Below, in pieces: positions 46,031 through 62,072 of a DNA stretch of 64,000 nucleotides. Below the pieces are notes generated by a model. It saw only the letters and a program-made list of their open reading frames with translations, was not told where the DNA came from and did no database searches. Positions within the stretch are counted from its first letter, which is position 1. Each line of letters starts with the position of its first letter. Source of the stretch: Phoronis australis (lineage: Eukaryota > Phoronida > Phoronidae); NCBI GenBank assembly GCA_002633005.1, contig NMRA01000321.1, positions 31,086 to 95,085 on the forward strand, in the 5' to 3' direction. Made by a program: the position numbers and the translations under genes.

Positions 46031-47269
46031 GCGCACTCAGCACGAACGAAAAAATCATTCAAAATTCGTTGTCGTGACGTGTGATGCCTGTAGTAAGTTT
46101 CATTGGCCAAAACTTTCTGTGGGTATCTGCACTGGAAGCAAACATTTTTTTTTTATTTCACTCGGTACATTGCGCCCTTAATCGAGAGGATGTCTATGTA
46201 TTATGAGCCGACGATGAAGTGCAATTTCCCACGAGATGTGAGTTATCTTAACACAATGCCAACTCTGTATTGTGGTAGCGAATAATTAGTTCAAGAAGGC
46301 ATAAATTGAAGGTCAAAGTGGCTGAAGATCATTAGACCATTGTTTTGAGGAAAAATACAGCTGTCCACAACATGCTCTTAGCGCAACGCCGGTTGTAGTA
46401 ACGGTCAAGGTTGAGCTTGGGGCCTCGCATAAATTAGAAGTCCAGCCACAGGGCCTCCAAAAAGTTGTGGCGACCGACGGAAGAAGTGAAAAAATGTGGC
46501 AACCGAGACGCTAGTTCTTCCCTAATCCCCTGAGCTAAAAAGCCCTCGATAAAACTTACTCAGTCACTGGGCAAGGTAGCTCGGTGACAGGTACGCGGGT
46601 ACACACTCTCATTTGTAGTTTCAACAGTTCTAAACCGCAAGCTCAAAATTTCCTGTTTACCTTCCATTCAACAAACAAAAAAGCAAGTCACTGAGATAAG
46701 AATTGCGTGGCCAAAAAGAATTTATTCATGAGGATAATTAGACACAAACCCTTTAGTTGGCTGGGCTTCACACTCCTGACGCCATAGTGTGACCCATGCT
46801 ACCCACGTTATCATTAAATATGCATGCACACACTCATCTAGTATTAAACTTTCATTATGCACGCGCTGCAGTACCGCAGAAATCCTAGAACATCCACAAT
46901 GATTGTCATTTATACGGAGTTCTGACTCACAGTTCAGCGAATGAAAATAGCTTCGTCTTGGTTGTTGGATATATTCGTCGTAAAGCACAACGGATAGGCA
47001 GAGAATATTTTTATCCCTTTGAGAAGGTTGGTCAGCTTGCCGACTGGCGGTTGAATAAAAGTTTGGTTGAGTAACGTCTTCCCAGGGAAAGACGTCTGTG
47101 TTCTTGTCAGTCGTAAGAATGCTCTTCCCTCTTCACTTTAATTACTCTGAAACCTCGTCAAACAAATAGCCTACAAATTTTTGTTCAAGACATATTTCCA
47201 AATTAGGCTCCATCCACATTACGTCACAGAATTTAATGTAGAATTAGCAAGTTCACTTTTTGATTTTCT

Positions 47270-48000
47270 GAAGGTGCACAATGGCCGCCGAGTAGAGTTG
47301 AATCACACTGAACTTCTCAAATGGGAGTTTAATTTGGAAAATATAAATTAACAGTTAGGTGATAATTTTCGATTGACGAGGATCACTCTATGTTTTAAAC
47401 TCATTTGTCACAACTAAGGAAAATTGAGTGCCTTGTCACCTGCGTCCATGTATACGCCGCAGTAGTGGACAACCAATTCAGCCCTTTTCACAAGTATTCA
47501 TAGCGTGGTTTATGTCGAAAAAAGTTTTGAAATAATAGATGTATAGTGAGTTATTTTCGTGACCCGTTTGAGAGGGACCTTGGTCAAGGAGCATACGTTG
47601 GTTGTAATAGGTCAGAGGTCAACGATCGAGCCGATCGTCGTGACGTCATCCGCAAACCAGAATGAAGTGAAAATGAGGTCACGGGCCAAACTTGAATTGG
47701 TCAACTTAGACCCGGAAGTGACGTCACCTCTTTGGGATCGTGACGGACTTATTCCCAACTGCTGCTCATTCAAAGCCTAATCAAACGTGTTTAAAACAAA
47801 CAGAATTTATTATGGACTTTTCAAAATACGTTTGGTATGGTGCATTGACCCACAAAATAGCCGCCGCAATTGAACGGCACTGAATTACAGGTAACAAACG
47901 CAAATACGTACGGGACTCTAATTTACGAAATTTTAGTGTAGTCTCCCGATTAATGAAACTCTTCCTCTGTTCTAAAGGGGTGGGAATGTTGCATTTCACT
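47270..48000 (+). repeat. two further diverged copies of the AAAATGGCCG family
   Basis: One copy is at about 47270-47420 (AATGGCCGCCGAG, then CACTCTATGTTTTAAACTCA). The other is at about 47860-47990 (AAATAGCCGCCGC, then GAAACTCTTCCTCTGTTCTA). The intervening sequence has a 73-codon frame without a known domain. Confidence 0.35.
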
Positions 48001-48754
48001 GAGATATCTGGTATAATCTAGGTATCAGAATAGATAAAAACTGTATTTTCCATAAACAATGAGATTTGTTTATGTACATTATTTATTTTTTGATGATGGT
48101 CGATTTATGTCTTAGCAACTTTTTTGTATTAAATATGGCTTTTCTCCAACATTTACCCATTTCCAGAGTCTAATAGGACCATATGTGAATATTTTAAAGT
48201 TAGGACAAATTCTGTTTTCACGATTTCCCTCCCACGCCGTGCTCCCCTGTTTTCTCGGACATTCTGTCTTATTCAAATCTATAATCGATTAGTAACCAAG
48301 TTCGACAAAAACCCTGAAAAATTTGAAAGTGGGAGCAGGCAATAAATATCACGACAACTAGAGATTGGTAAAAATGAGTTAAAGGATCTTCATTTGTACT
48401 GGTCTTATGGTATTGTACAATCTTTTTGGATGTCGTTTAGGGAACGGATTTGTCAAAAAACTGGTCAAGCTTTTGAACTAACGCCCATAGATATTTTTAG
48501 GATAATTTGATGGACCAAAAACATTTAATTTAATAATTTTTCTTGGGAAACTACATATATATATACGAAAGAAGACTGAAAAACCTTCAACGAAATGTAG
48601 AAGTTGCCAAAACGAAAATTATTAATTACTATGATGTACAAAAATATATATTTAAAAAATTAAAATTACAAAAATTTTTGGACAGGTGGACCCTTATGGC
48701 TAATTTAGTTACCTGATTTTTTCTCTTTTTGTTATTATCCCCATAGGCGTGTGT

Positions 48755-48806
48755 TTGTGTGCGCGCGCGCGCGCGTGTGTGTACATGCGTGTGCGTGTGT
48801 GTGTAG
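48755..48806 (+). repeat. GT/GC-rich microsatellite
   Basis: GCGCGCGC and GTGTGTGT runs can form alternating purine-pyrimidine DNA. The Cys/Val-rich frame over it is an artefact. Confidence 0.9.
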
Positions 48807-49399
48807 TCATATTATTAGCAATACTGCTTATGCCAATAAAACATTTATAATAAAGAGAAGTTATCTAAAAGGCGCAACAACGATATGTAGATCATATTTC
48901 AACTTTGGTTGGCACAATCATTGCCTAAGGTGTGCACAACGCAGGATAATATTTGAATTTCCTGAGAATATGTACGTGTGGCATGGGCATCAGCATGAAA
49001 CGGAATGCAGTATTTCAACGTTATCTTGCCTGTTCTGGATTTTCTCAGGCTATAACGACATTTAAATCAAAACCACATCGTAGCATCTAAATTTTAAAGC
49101 TCCCTAGGTACGCGTGGATTCTGAGAACGTTACGTCCGTCACTAAAAAAATGCCTTTGTCTCAAAAAATCTTTCAAATTTAAACTTTGATTTCATTAATG
49201 CGTATTGCGTGTGTGACGTCAACTTATTGATGACGTCTAAACTCATACTTATAAATATGGCAATGAAAGTACCCATCAGGGTATTACCTGACTTGATGAT
49301 CTTTCTAATGGCATATATCAGGGATTGTGAACTTTACCAAGTGACGTATAGCGTCACTCACAGAAAACCTTTTGGACATCACAACGGCAATAGTTTCCA

Positions 49400-51842
49400 T
49401 CATACTGGACGATTTTGAGGATGGTGGCTTGAGTGACGAATACTTAGATTCGAGTATCACTATGACTAAAGTGGATGGATTGGACAAATCAAAACGGTTC
49501 ACTATGAATACATTGAAGACATTCTCGACGACATCACAGAAACACCACACGAGCATAAGGACAGTACAGCCGCTACAACCATAAGTTCAGAAAGAAAGCT
49601 CAAATCGTATCGTCCAACTACAGGAAATAGCAAAAGCAAATTGAATCAGAATAATGACTTCATTGAAAACAGTGAAGTTATCAATGAGGTTGGTACTACG
49701 CAGCTGCAGGAGAAACGAAAAGAGAAGAAAGACGGTATATTTACAGGTGAAGGGCTTGGATACAATGATGATGCGATTGTTAAAGAAGACGGTTGTATAG
49801 TTGATGCAACCGAGGGTAAAAACGGACGCGTTGCCGATGATACCGAAAGAAAGGATAGATACGTTCGCGGTGCAATAAATGGTAATGCTGGACGAGCCAT
49901 AAACAGCGCGGGTGGCAACAACGGACATGAACAGGATGTTTCCAAAGTAAATGACGGAAGCGAAAACGATGCTCATGACGTAAATGCCGAAGACGTGTCT
50001 GACGCTCCACATGATGGTGGTCCTAGACCAGGTGTTATATGTAAAAAACGCTACCATAGGCATACATGTAGGTCTGACACTACATGACAAATGTGATTCT
50101 ATACATGGAACTCCGTGTGAAAATGGTGATGCTGAGCAAGATGCCACGTAAGGAAGTGATAATCCTGAGCATGATACTGTGTGTGAAAATGGTAATCCCG
50201 ACCATAATATTCTGAATAGAAATGAGGGTCTTGGGTATGATACGTCATATGGAAATGGCGATCCTTACTATGATACTTATGGAAATGGTGACTCAGCGCA
50301 TGATACTCCGAATGGAAATGGTGGTTCAGGGCATAATACTCCCTATGAAAATGGTGATCCAGGGGATGATACTCCGTATGGAAATGGTGATTTTGAGCAT
50401 GATACTTCGTATAGAAATGTTGATTCTGAGCCTGATACTCCTTATGAAAATGGTGATCCGGGGCATCATGCTCTGTATGAAAATGGTAATCCTGAGCATG
50501 ATACTATAAATGAAAATGATGGCCCAGGGAATGATACTACATATAGAAATAGCGATCCTGGCTCTGATACTTATGGGAATGGCGGTCCAGTATGGAAATG
50601 GTGATCCTGAGCCTAATGTTCCGGCCTATGAAAATAGTGAAATACGGGATGATACTCCGTATGGAAATGGTGATCCTGAGCCCAATATTCCGTATGAAAA
50701 TGGTGATTCAGGACATGATACCTCGTATGGATATGGTGATCTTGAACATGGTACTCGACATGAAAATAGTGACCCAGGGCATGATACTCGGTATGGAGGT
50801 GATGATCCAGGGAATGATACTCAGTATAAAAATGGTGATCCTGAACATAATGCTCCGTATGGAAATGGTGATCCAGATCATGATACTCCGTAGGAAAACG
50901 GTGATTTTGAGCCTAATACTTCGTATGGAAATGGTGATTCTGAGCCAGATACTTTGTATGGAAATGGTGATCCAGGACATGATGCGCCGTATAGAAATGG
51001 TGATCCAGGGCAGGATGCTTCGTATAGAAATAGGGATCCAGGGCACGATACTGCGTACAGAAACAGTGATACAGGGAATGGTACTGAGCATGGGAATGGT
51101 GAGCCCCTACCATGATGTTTCCTGTGGAAATGGTAATCCAGGGCATGATGCTCCGCAAGAAAATGATGACCGTGGCCCTGAGCATTGTCCACCGTATGAA
51201 AATGGTTACTCTGAGCAAGATGTTTTGTATGAAAACAATGAATCCGAGTATGGTTCTAATTATGAGAATGGTGATTTTGGTCATGCTTTGTATGGTACAC
51301 TGTGTGGAAGTGCTGCTCTTGACCAAGATACTCCGTACGAAAATGACGATCTTAGGCATGATAACCCCTGTGAAAATAATGATCAAGCTGGCCATGAAAC
51401 TCCGTATAAAAATAGTGATTCTGAGCATGAATCTACGAATGAAAAGTGGAATCCTGAGCATGATACTCTATATGAAGAAGGTGATTATGAGCATGATAAT
51501 CCCTATAAAAATGTTGAATCTGGTTATAATACTCCCCATGCAATTGTTGATCCTATGCATGGAAACGGTTCGTCAGGGCATGATACAAGTGTTGAAATCG
51601 GACCCGAAGAATCTCTTGCGAATAAAGAGCGAGAATCTCGTGGCACAGGCGACAACCATGGACTTGTAACTAACCGTACCAATGGAATCCTTGGAGAAAT
51701 CATCGATGTATCTTGTGCCAACGAGGGACGTGTCGCTCATCTTACGGGTGACAGAGGTGGCCGAGTGGGACACTACACTTCTGTCAATAATGAAAGTGCT
51801 AAGGCGAGAAAAGAGTGTGCTGGGACGATCATGGCCTTCTGA
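49400..51842 (+). pseudogene. acidic repeat-protein reading frame with an 11-residue repeat (broken)
   Basis: From about 49450 to 50085 an acidic, Asn- and Asp-rich sequence is open in one frame, with segments such as VHYEYIEDILDDITETPHEH and GTTQLQEKRKEKKDG. From 50112 it becomes about 40 units of an 11-residue repeat whose consensus is near YGNGDPGHDTP or YENGDPEHDTP. The C-terminal part (about 51590-51839) is unique (for example GRVAHLTGDRGGRVGHYTSV) and ends at TGA 51840-51842. The frame is broken by shifts near 50040-50085, 50590 and 51108 and by stops at 50149-50151 (TAA) and 50891-50893 (TAG). No signal peptide or membrane segment is seen, and I do not recognise the family. It could be a decayed gene, a gene with sequence errors in a hard repeat, or a minisatellite that happens to be open. 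Confidence 0.45.
50112..51590 (+). repeat. 33-bp minisatellite encoding the 11-residue repeat
   Basis: The unit is close to TATGGAAATGGTGATCCAGG followed by GCATGATACTCCG (33 bp). The GGAAATGGTGAT core is the best-kept part. Units are diverged from one another but keep the 33-bp (multiple of three) length over most of the array. Confidence 0.9.
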
Positions 51843-52439
51843 AACAAAATAAAAGTCGTAAGGTTCTAAAGAATAAGACTCAAATGATGAGAAGAGACTA
51901 TCCTGGTGGTGACGCCTGAAGAGTGAAATTTCACAGGAGACTGTACAGCACCAGTTTTATTTACAGTGTTTGGAATCATTATGTTAAATAATCTGTCGTG
52001 TAGCATTAATTTGCAGAATTTTCACACATTTTAAAGTGTAGATCTGCGTATTTTGAGCTTCAATACATGAAAGTATTTTGGCGGCCATTTAAGTTTTACG
52101 TTATTTGAAGTCGTTTTTCGACTGGTGTTGACTTCTGCTCGTACAAATACTTTGCGTGGAGGTCATACGGTTGGTCGCATGACTTGTTCTCTCAATCAAA
52201 TTTTGTGTTTCAAAATTAGACCGAATAACTGCAGGAATAGGGGTTCTTAAAAAATTGCTGTGAACCCAGCATGATATTTCGCCGCTCTCTCAGGCCGCCC
52301 TCCGGAGAGTAATTTACCCTTTTATGGTATCTTCTCGGGGCAGCCGCCGGCTCCGATGCATACAAGGATTCACCACGATTCTTTACGGCCTAAATTAAAA
52401 CTTTTTTCATGATATTTTAAGTTTATTAGATAACCAAGT
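51843..52439. other. no gene recognised
   Basis: The AATAAA at 51848-51853, just after the stop at 51842, could be a polyadenylation signal for the repeat-protein frame. GC-rich dyads occur at 52290-52350. Confidence 0.45.
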
Positions 52440-53287
52440 AAGTGATTACATAACAAAAACAAGTCCTTACAGACAAGTATCGCCGGTCGTAACTAGCTGA
52501 CTGAGTCACATTTATACACGTTTCACACACACGCACAAACGAAACCTGATTATATTGTATACTAAATATTTTGCTGGAATATGGTTATAAAAATTTACCA
52601 TTTGTTTTCAAAATATTCTAAGCATCCATTTTTTGTGAAAATATACTTAAGCTTTTTCAGATAATAAGCCAATTCAATTTTGAAGACTGCGATGGAAGAT
52701 ACCTGGCTCCGCAATCGGCGGGATAAGATGCGTATTTTTGCTAGACATAAAATAACATTAAGTGACTTGCTCCTCTTCCTACTAAATCCAAATATAACAG
52801 TGAAAGCGTCTAGATTTTTGTTACAGAGTTTCTACAGATGATAGAAACTCGTATATTTTTTGCCAGAAAGTTTTCACGAAAGAACAGTCAAAGAACAAAT
52901 GAACAATTTCCACTGACCTCGCATGACAGAAGCTTCATAGATCAGAATCACTAGCTCCTATTTGTAACAACAGTTTGGTTGTTCCTATTATTCTATGGAC
53001 AATTCTCATCTGTAGCCATTTTAAACGTCATTGACTGGGCTAAAGTCAAAAGCGTTACGTAAGATATCTTGCAACTCAGATTCAGACTTTTCAATAATAA
53101 AATCAGCTTCCCAAGTTTGATAAAAATTTTGGCCTTTTATATAAATTTTCCAAAGAAGTCTCGTAAAAATCCCGAGTTCTCTTCTTATCACGTGTCATAT
53201 TTTGTAGCATGATCGCTCTCTTCATAGAGATGTTCGTAATGTCCTTTTGATATATTCCTCACGAATATTTTCTAATTCGCGGGTTAG

Positions 53288-53632
53288 TTAACTCTTCCTC
53301 GGCTCCTCAAAAAAATTCTGATGTAAAATAAAGCTTAAAGTTTCAATACGCCTTTCCATGTCATTTTCTTTAGTACGATTTTGCTTCTTTTTATTGACTG
53401 GGAAGGGAATTGTCATTGTTCTTATATTATTCAGCACAACTTTAAATAGAAGTTTATCATTAATTGAAAACTGACAACAATCATTAAATTCAGAACGTTC
53501 GGGAAGAGTTACCTTATACTCATTAACAGTATTTGCAATGACTTCTTTTACTTTATATATACGTCTTGTCAGACAACAAAGAGTTGTTAAATCGCCAAAA
53601 TCCAGGTCCTTTTTATAATTGTAATATTTCAA
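53288..53632 (-). pseudogene. LINE linker between endonuclease and reverse transcriptase
   Basis: The 114-codon frame begins MKYYNYKKDLDFGDLTTLCC and contains EFNDCCQFSINDKLLFKVVL and a lysine-rich KKKQNRTKENDMERRIETLS. This composition and position match the segment after the endonuclease in L1/Tx1-type ORF2. The frame then stops and the RT core does not follow. Confidence 0.6.
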
Positions 53633-53666
53633 TGTTACTCTAATAGCTCAGTGATCAATTCTATAT

Positions 53667-54038
53667 TCAAGTTGGTTTTTGCAGAAACCCCATGGGTTCC
53701 TCACAAACTACAAAATAGTGCCACCTAGCACACTTACGTGTATTTCTCTTAAACCATGTGTAACTTTTTCTTTCAGGATGCCCAACTCTCCAAGGGTCAA
53801 ACAAATTTAGCCTAGCTTTCAACTCCTTAACTTTTTTATTGGACGAAGGATTGTTGTTGCACTTATAGTTACAAAAGTCTAAATCATAATCCTGGATGAC
53901 GTTCCAATCCCCACAAAGAACCGCAAACTCTGATGCGTATTCATCGACTTGACTTCTGAGGTTTGAAAAAGATAGGTCACCTTTATTAGGATCATAGATG
54001 TTAAAAATAGGTATAGTGAATTTTGACTCAACTATCAA
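53667..54038 (-). pseudogene. LINE endonuclease (EEP/APE-like) domain
   Basis: The frame includes PIFNIYDPNKGDLSFSNLRS and EFAVLCGDWNVIQDYDLDFC, followed by NLFDPWRVGHPERKSYTWFK. The GDWN motif and the S-x-T-W segment are hallmarks of apurinic-like LINE endonucleases that nick target DNA. The catalytic end expected near its C terminus (a D-Y-x-x-x-S region) is altered to RWHYFVVCEE, so the copy is probably inactive. Confidence 0.85.
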
Positions 54039-54345
54039 ATCTATAGCTAATAAATTCCCGGACGAGTCATGTTTGATATTTTGATATTAGAAACACTGTA
54101 CTGAAAGTTGTTACCAAATAATATAGTAACTCCTCTAGAATTCCTCGACCCGGGGGAGCAGTAACACTCAGACCCCATTAAAATTTATTTAACCATGTCT
54201 ATCATTTGTGCTAAAAAGTGGGTATCCTGCAAACAATAGATTCTATGATTTTTATTTCTTAAGTAATCAAAAACATCCTTTCGTTTTACTAGGGAGCCCA
54301 ATCCCCTACAATTTATTGTAAAGTAACCATTAACACTTTGGCCGG

Positions 54346-55095
54346 TGAGAGCGTTCTAAATAACATCAGGGTTGGCGATCGCTTCACAGTATAGGGTCAC
54401 TGTCTCTGCACTGTTGAATTCATGTACCTAATCTCACTCACCATACCAAGACACACACAGCAATAAAACTGATTGCGTGATGCAGGCCTAGGATTGCTCT
54501 GAATACCTTGGTATCACAGCATGCCCCAGTTGAGCTGCTAAACAGAACATAGTTAGACCACACAAAAACAAATATCAGCTGAACAAGTTGCATCTTCCTT
54601 GAGCAACGAACTCAGCCGAGAAAAGCTCCCTGGAGAAAAACAATAATCGAAAAACGAGTTGGACTTCTAATTGACCAAATAAATCTGACGAACGTATGGT
54701 ACAGAAAGCTAATTAGAATGAGAAAAAGAACAACAGCCTTACAGGCGACATAAAGTTCTACAGGATAGACTGAAATATACTTTAGTCGCTCAACACTTAT
54801 GCTCCTTCCATTGTTCATCCCTAGCCTTTCGGACCTCCAACCCGACCTTGTCCGTTGTTCACGTATTCTTGTCAGCATATTTTGAGGTCTTAGATGCGAT
54901 GTGTGCTATCTCTCCACGACGTCGGGGTTTTAAGAAATAAGTACCCACGTGCGGGCACAGCGCGGTCGGGCACTCCTAAAATGTCACGGTAATGTGGCAT
55001 TTTGATGAATCGGGGTAAAAATTAAGCTACGTGGCGGGGCTATAGGAGCATAGTTCGAAAAGAAGTATGAGGGTAAACGATTCTTCGGATACGTA
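54346..55095. other. no gene recognised
   Basis: A minus-strand frame at 54612-54878 contains a hydrophobic stretch (KAVVLFLILISFLYHTFVRF) but no recognisable family, and there is no supporting splice structure. Confidence 0.4.
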
Positions 55096-55305
55096 AAGGC
55101 CATGGTTCCCAGGATTTCCAGGTTTTCAGTTAGGGGAGGCCAGCTAGGCAGAATATTAGGCTACTGAACCAGGATTGAATATTAGGCTACTGAGCCAGGA
55201 TTTTGTCCGTAAGACATTCTCACTCCGGAATTGCCTAATGGCGGAATCTGACACGGGGGAGGGCATGGCCCCCTGAGTCTAAATTCGCCACTGGCGGATT
55301 CCCTT
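55096..55305 (+). repeat. dispersed repeat, diverged copy of 5107-5265
   Basis: It shares ordered blocks with 5107-5265. Within it ATTAGGCTACTGAnCCAGGATT is tandemly doubled (about 55157-55202), which the other copy lacks. Confidence 0.6.
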
Positions 55306-55754
55306 TCGGCAGCCAAATGAGTATCCCACTGTCCAAAGTTATGGTTGACTAATTGACGCCGCCGGGGGACTAGGAATTGCCAAAGCAGGTCCCGATCGGC
55401 GAAACTCGATGTCAGTGGGTTTAGAGGAATGGCATGCCAACTTTTTGTAATGCATCGTGAAGTGCATCTTGCCTGGGCCTAAAACTGAGTTTGGTCCTCC
55501 AATGAAGTTTTTCAGTGGTTGACACATGTGTAGGCCTACCGTCTTGATTTCAATTTCTTAGTCGGGTATAGCACTGTACTTCATGATCATATATACCCAT
55601 ATACTCTCCTTATTAATATTTTGCATATGGTATTAGTGAAATGATAAATTAGTATGATCAAAAACAAGCAAAACGGTAACTTACTGTGAATTTCAATTCT
55701 GAGTAGCCTGGCTCAGTGCCGACTAGCTGGCCGGCCTTACATTGGGAAACTAGG

Positions 55755-55755
55755 T

Positions 55756-55843
<88 letters not shown>
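55755..55843 (+). repeat. CAG trinucleotide tract, ~28 pure units
   Basis: An uninterrupted AGC/CAG run ends in a few GTAGCAGTAGTAG variants. It is not inside a recognisable reading frame and lies about 550 bp upstream of the POLR2J start codon. Confidence 0.97.
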
Positions 55844-55844
<1 letters not shown>

Positions 55845-56387
55845 CAGTAGTAGTAATCTCTTATTTAAAAGTCGGCCGGTGAAACGTAATTAGCACAAGT
55901 ACTAAAAAAGACAGGCCGGTCCGATCCACTCTAAAACAAACCAGGGGATAGAGTTCAATGACACTAGTACCACCCTAAAAAGCCAAATTTCGCGAGATTC
56001 CGCGTGCTATTACATTTTCAATGAAAGCATGTGATTTTGGCTGAACTCAGTAGACTCAGCGCCTCTGAGCTCGGACTCGGAGCCGGNTTTTTTCCAAAAT
56101 AAACAACATAAGAAGCACAAATGATGCTTTTATAATAAGTCGAATAACCAGCGGACTGCTTGGATGCATTATTGCGCAAAAACCGGAAACCGAAAAAGTA
56201 GCGCATGCGCAGACCACACAAACCAGCTCTGGATGCATTATTGGACAGGATGCATTATTGGACACGACACCGGCCCCAGACTAGGCCCAGGCTCACCGCG
56301 CATCGATTGGTGCCGACCAATCAATTGCTTGTATTTCCAGAAGTGCGTAACTGTGAATATTGTTACATCCGGCGCAAAGGCACGACA
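55844..56387. promoter_or_regulatory. region upstream of POLR2J (promoter expected, not delimited)
   Basis: The 230 bp before the ATG are more GC-rich than most of the window and contain GGATGCATTATTGnnCA at 56161, 56232 and 56250. No TATA box is clear at a suitable distance. The start codon is preceded by GGCACGACA. Promoter location is inferred from position only. Confidence 0.35.

Positions 56388-62072
<5,685 letters not shown>

Larger units (their letters stand above)
52440..54345 (-). mobile_element. LINE of the L1/Tx1 type, internally deleted
   Basis: Minus-strand translation gives an endonuclease N terminus (NCRGLGSLVKRKDVFDYLRN, LQDTHF near 54210-54330) and then the endonuclease core. 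A linker region (53288-53632) and finally a zinc-finger-like tail near 52860-53050 follow (MRIVHRIIGTTKLLLQIGAS, CSFC/CHAR and VHLFFDCSFVKTFWQKIYEF). The reverse-transcriptase core expected between linker and tail (about 1.5-2 kb) is missing. Several stops and shifts interrupt the frames. The tail with its C...H...C pattern is typical of L1-like and Tx1-like LINEs. Confidence 0.82.

Noticed and set aside
49587-50147. 186-codon minus-strand frame opposite the acidic repeat protein
   Set aside because: It is the antisense shadow of a repetitive, compositionally biased plus-strand frame, and its hydrophobicity follows from complementing Asp/Asn codons.
50592-51842. 416-codon single frame read as one protein
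   Set aside because: The first two thirds (Met/Ile-rich) are the wrong frame of the 33-bp repeat. Only the part after about 51108 continues the acidic repeat pattern.
54612-54878. Minus-strand frame with a hydrophobic segment, possibly a membrane protein exon
   Set aside because: There are no recognisable family motif, splice sites or neighbouring exons, and it lies between repeats.
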